A stretch of 5,289 bases of DNA, taken from Pseudanabaena sp. CAN_BIN31. GTDB lineage: Bacteria; Cyanobacteriota; Cyanobacteriia; Pseudanabaenales; Pseudanabaenaceae. Below are positions 1 through 5,289 of this stretch, one piece after another. The position numbers and the translations under genes were made by a program. The notes under the pieces were generated by a model. That model saw only the letters and a list, made by a program, of their open reading frames with translations. It was not told the DNA's origin and did not search any database. Location of the stretch: the NCBI GenBank assembly GCA_026785865.1, contig JAJAZG010000425.1, forward strand, positions 1 to 5,289. Reading direction: 5' to 3'. Every line of letters starts with the position of its first letter. Positions within the stretch are counted from its first letter, which is position 1.

Positions 1-197
1 AAGCCACTACCTAATAAATAAAATGGTTGTTCGCGCCGCCATAGATTTAGTAAACCTGCGATCGCAAAGCACAGCAATCCTACTTGCCACAGCAACACCC
101 AAGGAAAAGCCACCATCTGCGTACTGCTATCGGGCAGTAAGGTGAATAAAATATAGGCGGCGATGCCTAACTGGACGATTAACCGACCTGTATTCAT
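1..197 (-). CDS. 5' end of a polytopic membrane protein, possibly O-antigen ligase-like (partial)
   Basis: An open frame on the minus strand starts at the ATG at 195-197 and stays open for 65 complete codons to the window edge, so only the N-terminus is present. The product begins MNTGRLIVQLGIAAYILFTL and shows two hydrophobic segments, at about residues 5-22 and 29-52, the second ending in a basic LWRRE that should be cytoplasmic. This is the start of a multi-pass inner-membrane protein. The pattern of a first helix, then LPDSS, then a Trp-rich second helix (PWVLLWQVGLLC) reminds me of cyanobacterial O-antigen ligase/polymerase (Wzy_C-type) proteins, but that is from memory and weak. An in-frame TGA at 228-230 bounds the start; a TTG at 207-209 is an alternative. 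No Shine-Dalgarno is visible. It lies 62 bases downstream of another minus-strand gene, so co-transcription is possible. The frame is well supported, the function is not. Confidence 0.7.
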   Translation of the reverse strand, partial: MNTGRLIVQLGIAAYILFTLLPDSSTQMVAFPWVLLWQVGLLCFAIAGLLNLWRREQPFYLLGSG

Positions 198-259
198 AAA
201 ATTTGACAAACCAATTTGGCGAAATAATCAATCACTGATATTGTGAACGACGCAAAAAT
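198..259. other. short intergenic gap between two minus-strand genes
   Basis: These 62 bases separate the stop of the coiled-coil membrane protein gene (TAG on the minus strand at 260-262) from the start of the partial membrane protein. I see only very short inverted repeats: TCAC/GTGA around 232-246, and CCAA/TTGG around 211-219. There is no GC-rich hairpin followed by a T run on the minus strand, so no intrinsic terminator is supported. No convincing -35/-10 pair is visible for the downstream gene. Read-through from the upstream gene is therefore plausible. Confidence 0.4.
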
Positions 260-1822
260 CTAGGAATCCCAAAAATAAGCACAGAGATATTCAGTCAAAG
301 GGGCGATCGGTAAACCCGATCGCTGCACTTCAGCATTAGTAATTTGTGGCTGTAAAATTGTTTGACATTGAGCCAAAAACTTTGGCTTTTCTGGTGTTTT
401 AGATTTCAGTTGTTTAAGTTGATTTACAACAATAGGGTTGATACTACTTACAGAAAGCTCAGCCCTTTGTTGGAATTCTAACCGTCTGCTGATTTGAACT
501 AATTCAGAGCGGTAAGCTTTGAGACGGTCTTGAGAATTGGCGTATAACAGAGATTCAGAGGGAATTTCCTCTAACATTTTTATAGCTTGTTGACGTTTTT
601 CTTGGGCAGATTTCCAAACTGTTGATTTGTGCGGTGGATTTTGGGATAGCTTAGCTGCTTCAAGGGTAATGTTTTTCGCTGACTCTAGATTTTTATTTGC
701 CTCCTGTTCAACATTGATCTTGCGATCAAAATCGGCTAATTTTGGTCGCAAAGTTGTCAGCTCGGACTGAGCATCGGCATATAGCGAAGCAGGGCGATCG
801 GGAATTTCTTCTAGTTGTGAAACTATAGTTTGTAGTCGATTGCGTGTCTCAGTAAGTGTTTCCAACTTCGTGATTTTTTTCAGATTAATGTCTTCATTAC
901 CAAAGCTACGTGCATTCACTAAATATTGCTGCTGGTTTGAACGATCCCACACCAACCATCCACAAATTCCTAATACAGCGATCGCCGCGATCACAAAAGC
1001 CACAGAAAAAAGTAATGATTTATTATGGGGCGAAGGAATTTCTAGCATTTCGCTTTCTGTTTCGTGATTAGAAGCATTTTTAGTGGTACGTCTGGGCGGT
1101 GGCGGTAGTGGCATAGGTGTCGCCGCCACTGTCGGAGAATCTAAAGAAAAGTCCTCATCTGTCCTAGCATTGTGTTGTTCTAGGAGCGATCGTTGATTTA
1201 ATTCTTGATTACTTACTTCAAAATGATCTGCCTCAAAAGGTTCTAGGTCAGAGATACTTTGCTGGAGATTATCTAATTTGAATGCTTCTAAATCTAGATT
1301 GTGTAAATCAAAATCCTCAGTTGTGATATTGCTAATTTTGTAGTTATCAATTTCTTGGGTAGATTGATTCGTGGCGGTTTTAAGATCGTTCTCAATGCTA
1401 CTCTTAAAGCTTTGCAAGTCATCAGTAAGATCGGCTTCAAGTTTTTCAGACTGAATCACAGTCAGATCATTGTCAATAGAAAATGACAGATTTTCGACTA
1501 CTCCGATATCATTGAAATCTTGCAGTTCATCTAGATCTAGTTCAATTAATGGCAAAGGCGGCTTAATCTCAGCTTTTTTTTGCCATTCAGGATGTTTTGC
1601 TCCAGCTAATCGCCCATATACAACTAAGCATTCCGCCCCGTCGATGGGCAGCTTATCAATACGGTGTTTCACAATATCATAGAGAGAAGCATAGTCAACA
1701 TCATCACCCTCGGCTCTGGTGATCAGCACATGTAACTGAGATTCTTTGCGGCGGATTTGGGTTTTTACCTTATAGTTTTGAAGGTCTACCTGTAGCGCAT
1801 TGACAATGCTAGCCTCGTCCAT
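260..1822 (-). CDS. uncharacterised single-pass membrane protein with acidic linker and duplicated helical C-terminal motif
   Basis: I chose the ATG at 1820-1822 (520 aa) because GAGG lies 8 bases upstream and the conserved-looking sequence starts there; an in-frame GTG at 1853-1855 would add 11 charged residues. Residues 1-85 look like a compact alpha/beta domain, with LHVLITRAEG and CLVVYGRLAGAKHPEWQKK; similar N-termini occur in other cyanobacterial proteins as I recall. Residues 90-230 are an acidic linker rich in D, E, N, Q and L, ending in a proline stretch (PMPLPPPPRR, about 237-245). One transmembrane helix follows at about 270-292, ending at basic/polar WDRSNQQQ. The remaining ~225 residues are mainly helical and carry two copies of a motif, LEEIP-x(5-6)-LYA-x-(A/S)Q-x(2)-L, exactly 80 residues apart. 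There is no signal peptide, so the N-terminal 270 residues should be cytoplasmic and the C-terminal half periplasmic or luminal. I recognise no catalytic motif; a scaffold or envelope/thylakoid adaptor is only a guess. It is divergent from nblS. Confidence 0.85.
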   Translation of the reverse strand: MDEASIVNALQVDLQNYKVKTQIRRKESQLHVLITRAEGDDVDYASLYDIVKHRIDKLPIDGAECLVVYGRLAGAKHPEWQKKAEIKPPLPLIELDLDELQDFNDIGVVENLSFSIDNDLTVIQSEKLEADLTDDLQSFKSSIENDLKTATNQSTQEIDNYKISNITTEDFDLHNLDLEAFKLDNLQQSISDLEPFEADHFEVSNQELNQRSLLEQHNARTDEDFSLDSPTVAATPMPLPPPPRRTTKNASNHETESEMLEIPSPHNKSLLFSVAFVIAAIAVLGICGWLVWDRSNQQQYLVNARSFGNEDINLKKITKLETLTETRNRLQTIVSQLEEIPDRPASLYADAQSELTTLRPKLADFDRKINVEQEANKNLESAKNITLEAAKLSQNPPHKSTVWKSAQEKRQQAIKMLEEIPSESLLYANSQDRLKAYRSELVQISRRLEFQQRAELSVSSINPIVVNQLKQLKSKTPEKPKFLAQCQTILQPQITNAEVQRSGLPIAPLTEYLCAYFWDS

Positions 1823-1904
1823 CTTGAGATCCTCATCCTTGCGTTTCGATCGCACATATTAAACGAAAAGCTATACCAATATCCAATTAAATGACTACAA
1901 AAAG
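1823..1904. promoter_or_regulatory. divergent intergenic region serving nblS and the membrane coiled-coil gene
   Basis: Both flanking genes point outwards, so this 82-base spacer must hold both 5' leaders and probably both promoters, unless these lie inside the opposite gene. It is AT-rich near nblS. Possible -10 elements are TATACC at 1872-1877 on the plus strand and TTTAAT or TATAGC on the minus strand, but none has a good -35 at 16-18 bases. A short direct repeat CCAAT-AT-CCAAT sits at 1876-1887. I looked for the HLR1 motif (two (G/T)TTACA(T/A)(T/A) copies two bases apart) bound by RpaB and did not find it. Individual promoter positions cannot be assigned from sequence alone. Confidence 0.45.
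1831..1834 (-). promoter_or_regulatory. Shine-Dalgarno GAGG deciding the start of the coiled-coil membrane protein
   Basis: On the minus strand the leader reads AAGGATGAGGATCTCAAG directly before the ATG at 1820-1822. GAGG lies 8 bases from that ATG, an ideal distance. The competing upstream GTG at 1853-1855 has only AT-rich sequence before it and would leave a 49-base divergent spacer, so the ATG is preferred. Confidence 0.55.
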
Positions 1905-3890
1905 ATGAACTTTTTGCTTCAAATTTATACTATACCCCGACGTTGGTGGACAGAGTTTTCTTTGCAAACCAAGCTAATGGCGTTGATTACGCTCTTAGTT
2001 TCTTTGCTGATGAGTGCTGTCACCTTTTGGGCGGTCAACGATATTCAGACCGATGCTCGCCTTAATGATACGCGCTTTGGCAAAGATTTGGGGATATTAC
2101 TTGCGGCTAATGTTGCCCCCTTGGTTGCCAAAAACGATCTAGAAGAACTAACTCGCCTATCTAAAGAATTTTATGATAGTAGCTCTAGCATTCGCTATAT
2201 CCTTTATGCCGATCCCGATGGCGAGATTTTTTACGGGATTCCGTTTAACTCAAATGAAGTAAAAAATTCTTTAAGTATCAGGCGACGCATTCAGTTGCCT
2301 GAAAATCCGATGATGCGTCCCGATCGCCCAATGGTGCGTCAACACATTACGCCTCAAGGCGAAGTTACCGATATATTTGTGAATTTACAGCATGATGGCA
2401 AAGCTCTGGGGATCATTGCGATCGGCATTAACCCGAACCCAACCGCAGTTGCCTCATCGAGCTTGACTCTAGATGTCACGACAGCCGTATTTGTATCGAT
2501 CTGGGCGATGGTGATTTTAGGAGCAGCATCAAATTCGATCACAATTACGCGACCGCTCCGAGAGTTGGTGGCGGGTGTCCAAAATATTGCTAGTGGTAAT
2601 TTTAAACAACGTATTGATCTGCCTTTTGGCGGCGAATTGGGAGAATTAATTCGTAGCTTCAATGACATGGCGCAGCGCCTGAAAAAATATGATGAGCAGA
2701 ATGTTGAAGAATTAACCGCAGAAAAAGCAAAGCTAGAAACTCTGATTTCGACGATCGCCGATGGTGCGTTGTTACTCGACTCCGATATGCGAATCGTGCT
2801 GGCTAACCCTGCGGCGATCAAAATTATGGGTTGGGATCAAGATTTAGATAAGGATGGCTGGAAAGGTACAAGCATTTTGAATATTCTGCCCGATCGCCTC
2901 AGTGATGATTTAGGGCGATCGCTCATGCAAATTGCCACAGGCGATCGCGAGGGCGGTGAGTTTCGGGTTATGGCTTCAGGCGATAAGGATTCAGTGCTTG
3001 CCCATGCCTTTCGGATTTGGATTACGAGCGTACTCAGTTCTAGTAATGCGATTAAGGGGATTGCGATCACGATTCAAGATATCACCCGTGAGGTGGAGCT
3101 AAATGCGGCGCAGAGTCGATTTATCAGCAATGTCAGCCATGAATTACGCACACCGTTGTTTAATATCAAGTCTTTCATTGAGACTTTGCATGAATATGGC
3201 GATGAACTTAGCGATGATCAGAAAAAAGAATTTTTGAGTACCGCCAATAACGAAACTGATCGCCTCACCCGTCTTGTCAATGATGTGCTGGATCTATCGC
3301 GCTTAGAGTCAGGTCGTCAATATCATTTCACGGCGATCGACTTATCAGAAACAGTCGAGCAAACTGTGCGGACATACAAGCTCAATGCTTCTTCTAAAGG
3401 AATTGGATTAGTCTATGAAATCGAGCCAGATCTTGAGCGGATTTGGGGTAATTACGATCTAATTTTGCAGGTTTTATATAACTTAGTTGGTAATGCGCTG
3501 AAATTCACCGATATAGGCGGTAAGGTCACCATTCGCATCTATCCTTGGCAAGACACCACCACCACTCAGCCCCATCGCACCGTTAATTATGTGCGGGTCG
3601 AAGTCGCTGATACGGGTTATGGCATTCCTGCCGAAGATTGCGATCGCATATTTGATCGTTTTTTCCGCGTCGAAGATAAAGTACACACCCTCGAAGGTAC
3701 TGGCTTAGGGCTATCAATTGTGCGAAATATCATCGAAAAACATCACAGTACGATCCATCTCAAGAGTGAAGTTGGCCTTGGTACGACATTCTGGTTTGAT
3801 CTAAGTATCTATCAAGATCGCTGTGAGTTACCAGTTTCACCACCAGTTATTGAGGCGATCGCAGAACCTATACAAGCAATAACGGTCTAA
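1905..3890 (+). CDS. nblS: NblS/Hik33 (DspA)-type membrane sensor histidine kinase
   Basis: This is a full-length (661 aa) cyanobacterial stress-sensing histidine kinase, close to the ~663 residues of Synechocystis Hik33. Membrane helices lie at about 23-44 and 190-211, flanking a ~145-residue extracytoplasmic sensor region. Then come HAMP (about 211-264, with GNFKQRIDLPFGGELGEL), a linker helix (EELTAEKAKLETL), PAS (about 272-392), HisKA (about 402-470) and HATPase_c (about 515-634). Catalytic parts are intact: phospho-acceptor His412 in SHELRTP, N box NLVGNALKF (526-534), G1 DTGYGIP (569-575), F box FDRFF and G2 GTGLGLS (598-604). The N-terminal RRWWTEFSLQTKLMA and the GIPF and RRRIQLPE segments are hallmarks I recognise from NblS. 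In studied strains it controls high-light (hli), cold, osmotic and phycobilisome-degradation (nblA) responses, mainly via RpaB. The ATG at 1905 is the only start after the in-frame stop at 1860-1862; it has no Shine-Dalgarno. A short extra tail follows residue 637. Other symbols for the family are hik33, dspA and ycf26. Confidence 0.96.
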   Translation: MNFLLQIYTIPRRWWTEFSLQTKLMALITLLVSLLMSAVTFWAVNDIQTDARLNDTRFGKDLGILLAANVAPLVAKNDLEELTRLSKEFYDSSSSIRYILYADPDGEIFYGIPFNSNEVKNSLSIRRRIQLPENPMMRPDRPMVRQHITPQGEVTDIFVNLQHDGKALGIIAIGINPNPTAVASSSLTLDVTTAVFVSIWAMVILGAASNSITITRPLRELVAGVQNIASGNFKQRIDLPFGGELGELIRSFNDMAQRLKKYDEQNVEELTAEKAKLETLISTIADGALLLDSDMRIVLANPAAIKIMGWDQDLDKDGWKGTSILNILPDRLSDDLGRSLMQIATGDREGGEFRVMASGDKDSVLAHAFRIWITSVLSSSNAIKGIAITIQDITREVELNAAQSRFISNVSHELRTPLFNIKSFIETLHEYGDELSDDQKKEFLSTANNETDRLTRLVNDVLDLSRLESGRQYHFTAIDLSETVEQTVRTYKLNASSKGIGLVYEIEPDLERIWGNYDLILQVLYNLVGNALKFTDIGGKVTIRIYPWQDTTTTQPHRTVNYVRVEVADTGYGIPAEDCDRIFDRFFRVEDKVHTLEGTGLGLSIVRNIIEKHHSTIHLKSEVGLGTTFWFDLSIYQDRCELPVSPPVIEAIAEPIQAITV

Positions 3891-3903
3891 ATTTAAGTTT
3901 TAT

Positions 3904-3908
3904 AGGAG
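3904..3908 (+). promoter_or_regulatory. Shine-Dalgarno AGGAG of the Uma2-family gene
   Basis: AGGAG ends 9 bases before the ATG at 3918 and lies in the 27-base gap after the nblS stop. It is the clearest ribosome binding site in the window. It fixes the start and makes translation from an nblS read-through transcript plausible. Confidence 0.65.
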
Positions 3909-3917
3909 ATCGAGCCA

Positions 3918-4526
3918 ATGATTGCCCAAATAAAAAGCGACCAATTAACCATGTCGCCCGAAGAATATCTCGCTTGGGAAGCCGAGCAAGATTGCAAATA
4001 TGAATATGAAAATGGTGAAATCATTGCCATGACAGGCGGAACAATCCCTCATAGCCAAATCCCTCTTAATTTAGGAGCATTACTGCTTGCTCATTTACGC
4101 GGTAAAAGATGCAAGGTAACTATCAGTGATGCCAAGGTTTCTATCAGATCTGGAAAATATTATTATCCTGATGTTGTGGTTTCCTGTGACGATCGCGATC
4201 GCTTTGCTCGTGATTTTTTGCAACATCCTGTCCTGATTGCTGAAGTTTTATCACCCACCACCGAAGCACGCGATCGCGGTATCAAGCAGCAAAACTATAT
4301 GCTGCTTGATACTCTGCAAACCTACATCCTAATCACACCAGATCGCCCCAGAATCGAAATTTATCAAAGATGTGGCGATCGCGCTTGGGAGTATCAGTCT
4401 ATTGCGATCGCGCAAATAACTTTTGATCAAGACGATCCGCTCGTTCACATAACCAGTATCGATCTCAAGTTCCCTTTATCCGCCCTCTACGAAAACATTG
4501 ACTTTCCAGATAGCGAACAACTTTGA
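3918..4526 (+). CDS. Uma2 family (DUF820) PD-(D/E)XK endonuclease-like protein
   Basis: A 202-residue protein of usual Uma2 length (Pfam PF05685), a restriction-endonuclease-fold family greatly expanded in cyanobacteria and without an established physiological role. Recognisable features in order: MSPEEYLAWE (12-21), KYEYENGEIIAMTGG (27-41), His45 and Asn51 of the H-x(5)-N region, the metal-site Asp85 in YYPDVVV, Glu109 in LIAEVLSPTTEARDRG, then Lys123 and a YILITPDRPRIEIYQR strand pair (136-151). The PD...E-x-L core is complete, so nothing suggests loss of activity. The ATG is supported by AGGAG 9 bases upstream. It starts 27 bases after nblS on the same strand with no terminator between, so at least partial co-transcription is likely, although a functional link to the kinase is not implied. 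Four of the ten HIP1 octamers in the window fall in this gene. Whether it cleaves DNA in vivo, and which DNA, is unknown. Confidence 0.93.
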   Translation: MIAQIKSDQLTMSPEEYLAWEAEQDCKYEYENGEIIAMTGGTIPHSQIPLNLGALLLAHLRGKRCKVTISDAKVSIRSGKYYYPDVVVSCDDRDRFARDFLQHPVLIAEVLSPTTEARDRGIKQQNYMLLDTLQTYILITPDRPRIEIYQRCGDRAWEYQSIAIAQITFDQDDPLVHITSIDLKFPLSALYENIDFPDSEQL

Positions 4527-4596
4527 TAAAACTTTAAAATTTAATCCTAATAAATATAAAATAGTCCATAAAAAAGCTTCCCATTTATTAAATACT
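4527..4596 (+). promoter_or_regulatory. AT-rich leader and possible promoter of the toxin-antitoxin pair
   Basis: This 70-base gap is far more AT-rich than its flanks and lies between the Uma2 stop and the putative antitoxin start. A -10-like TATAAA is at 4555-4560, with only a poor -35 (CTTTAA at 4532-4537, spacing 17). No terminator hairpin is seen, so both a dedicated promoter and read-through remain possible. Toxin-antitoxin pairs usually have their own autoregulated promoter, but I see no clear operator palindrome here. Confidence 0.3.
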
Positions 4597-4869
4597 ATGC
4601 CTAAACTACTCAGTCAAGCCCTCGATGTTATTTCCCACCTCACCGAACATGAGCAAGAACATATCGCCGCCCTAATCTTGCAAGAAGTCGAAACACTTCG
4701 CAAAAAACAGGAACTAGAAAAACAAGCAGGTTTCGCCCAAGCCCAAGCATTTTTACAACGCATCGCCAAAATCCGCGAAAGCATTCCCAAAGAAGAGCGT
4801 CAAAAATTACCCCGCGACTTTGCCAAAAACGTTGATCGCTACCTATATGGAGCGCCAGAGGCAGAGTGA
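4597..4869 (+). CDS. putative type II antitoxin, partner of the PIN-domain toxin
   Basis: A small 90-residue protein beginning MPKLLSQALDVISHLTEHEQ. It is predicted almost wholly helical, charged and rich in K, E and Q: an N-terminal LTEHEQEHIAALILQEVE segment like that in many small cyanobacterial antitoxins, a middle KKQELEKQ...AQAQAFLQRIAK coiled-coil-like stretch (about 35-60), and a C-terminal FAKNVDRYLYG tail. The antitoxin call rests on size and position: its TGA overlaps the GTG of the PIN-domain gene by four bases (GTGA). I see no beta-rich AbrB-like or ribbon-helix-helix N-terminus, the usual DNA-binding parts of VapB proteins, so its family is unclear. The ATG at 4597 is preferred over an in-frame TTG at 4498, because the intervening 33 codons are AT-rich, low in conserved character and overlap Uma2. 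No Shine-Dalgarno is visible. Confidence 0.72.
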   Translation: MPKLLSQALDVISHLTEHEQEHIAALILQEVETLRKKQELEKQAGFAQAQAFLQRIAKIRESIPKEERQKLPRDFAKNVDRYLYGAPEAE

Positions 4870-5279
4870 AAACCGTATTTGCAGACACCTGTTATTGGAT
4901 TGCCTTTCTCAATGAAGATGACGACCTCTATGAGATAGCGATCAGAACAACACAAACACTTTTCCCTATTCAAATTATTACCAGCGAAATGATTTTGAGC
5001 GAACTGCTTAATCATGTCTCCAAAAAAGGTGAAAGTTTTAGAAGAGCCGCCGCCACATTTATCCGTCAACTTGAAGATGATGAAAATGTGGTGATTATTC
5101 CCCAAACCAGCAAACTTTTCTCAAATGCTTTTGAACTGTACACACAACGGCAAGATAAAGCATGGAGCCATACCGACTGTTCATCGTTTTGCATTATGGA
5201 AGAATTAGGTATTTCAGAATCTTTAACTTATGACAAACACTTTGAGCAAGCAGGTTTTATTGCACTACTGAGAAATTAA
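4866..5279 (+). CDS. VapC-like PIN-domain ribonuclease toxin
   Basis: A 137-residue single PIN domain, the usual VapC length. PIN toxins are metal-dependent RNases that cleave tRNA, rRNA or mRNA when freed from their antitoxin. The four acidic positions expected in the active site are all present: Asp7 in FADTCYWIAFLN, Glu46 in SEMILSELLNH, Asp104 in WSHTDCSSFCIM and Asp123 in LTYDKHFEQAGF. The last motif, D-x-HFEQAGF, is very typical of the subfamily. The GTG start overlaps the stop of the upstream small gene (GTGA), implying translational coupling; GAGG lies 4 bases and GGAG 13 bases upstream, neither ideally spaced. No better start exists, since Asp7 must be kept close to the N-terminus. 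The frame ends at TAA 5277-5279. The nuclease looks intact; its RNA target cannot be inferred. I leave the gene symbol blank because the partner is not a classical VapB. Confidence 0.9.
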   Translation: MKTVFADTCYWIAFLNEDDDLYEIAIRTTQTLFPIQIITSEMILSELLNHVSKKGESFRRAAATFIRQLEDDENVVIIPQTSKLFSNAFELYTQRQDKAWSHTDCSSFCIMEELGISESLTYDKHFEQAGFIALLRN

Positions 5280-5289
5280 ACTGCTATAG

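Noticed and set aside
203..229. Plus-strand TTGACA with a -10-like TAATCA in the gap between the two minus-strand genes
   Set aside because: It points the wrong way, towards the 3' end of the convergent-facing coding strand, with no gene to serve; likely chance in AT-rich DNA.
840..1067. Plus-strand open frame within the membrane coiled-coil gene, and a similar one at 1470-1682
   Set aside because: Both are antisense to a long supported gene, Ser-rich, without ribosome binding sites or recognisable domains.
1823..1904. RpaB-binding HLR1 element upstream of nblS
   Set aside because: Both strands were read for two (G/T)TTACA(T/A)(T/A) copies spaced by two bases, and no acceptable match was found.
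2354..2821. 155-codon open frame on the minus strand inside nblS
   Set aside because: It is antisense to the conserved second helix, HAMP and PAS parts of nblS; the Ser/Arg-rich composition and lack of any domain mark it as a shadow frame.
2837..3686. Minus-strand open frames opposite the PAS and ATPase parts of nblS (2837-3070 and 3483-3686)
   Set aside because: They are short, antisense to highly conserved kinase sequence, and have no supporting signals.
3918..4526. Uma2 gene as a transposase or part of an insertion sequence
   Set aside because: No terminal inverted repeats or target duplications were seen at its edges, and the protein matches Uma2 rather than a transposase family.
4498..4596. 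N-terminal extension of the antitoxin gene from a TTG inside Uma2 (33 extra codons)
   Set aside because: The stretch is AT-rich, overlaps the Uma2 3' end by 29 bases, has no Shine-Dalgarno and looks like translated non-coding DNA; the family-like sequence starts at the ATG at 4597.
4640..5105. Minus-strand open frames opposite the toxin-antitoxin pair (4640-4888 and 4839-5105)
   Set aside because: They overlap each other and lie antisense to genes with clear domain or context support; they show no protein family features.

Overview
The window is almost certainly cyanobacterial chromosome. I count ten perfect copies of the HIP1 octamer GCGATCGC in 5.3 kb, where chance would give roughly one per 65 kb. 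One gene is an unmistakable NblS/Hik33 (DspA) sensor kinase, a family restricted to cyanobacteria and some red-lineage plastids. I cannot fix the genus; a moderately AT-rich, HIP1-rich filamentous lineage such as Pseudanabaena would fit, but this is a guess.

Left arm (1 to about 1822, minus strand). Two genes are read leftwards. The upstream one (260-1822) is a long single-pass membrane protein with a conserved N-terminal domain, an acidic linker, a proline stretch, one transmembrane helix and a helical C-terminal half carrying a duplicated motif. After a 62-base gap comes the 5' end of a polytopic membrane protein (1-197) that runs off the window; it faintly resembles the start of cyanobacterial O-antigen ligase-like proteins.

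Centre (1823-3890). A compact 82-base spacer separates the left arm from the divergently transcribed nblS, which encodes a full-length histidine kinase (two membrane helices, HAMP, PAS, HisKA, HATPase_c) with all catalytic boxes intact. In studied cyanobacteria this kinase senses high light, cold, osmotic and nutrient stress and acts mainly through the response regulator RpaB. No response regulator gene lies in the window.

Right arm (3918-5279, plus strand). Only 27 bases after nblS comes a Uma2-family (DUF820) PD-(D/E)XK nuclease-like gene with a good Shine-Dalgarno. It is followed 70 bases later by a two-gene cassette that looks like a type II toxin-antitoxin pair: a 90-residue helical putative antitoxin whose stop overlaps the GTG start of a VapC-like PIN-domain ribonuclease. 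This arm looks like accessory cargo beside a conserved core regulator. I see no insertion sequence, tRNA, rRNA, CRISPR array or convincing intrinsic terminator. Most of the window is ordinary for a cyanobacterial genome; the least understood items are the membrane/coiled-coil protein divergent from nblS and the non-canonical antitoxin.
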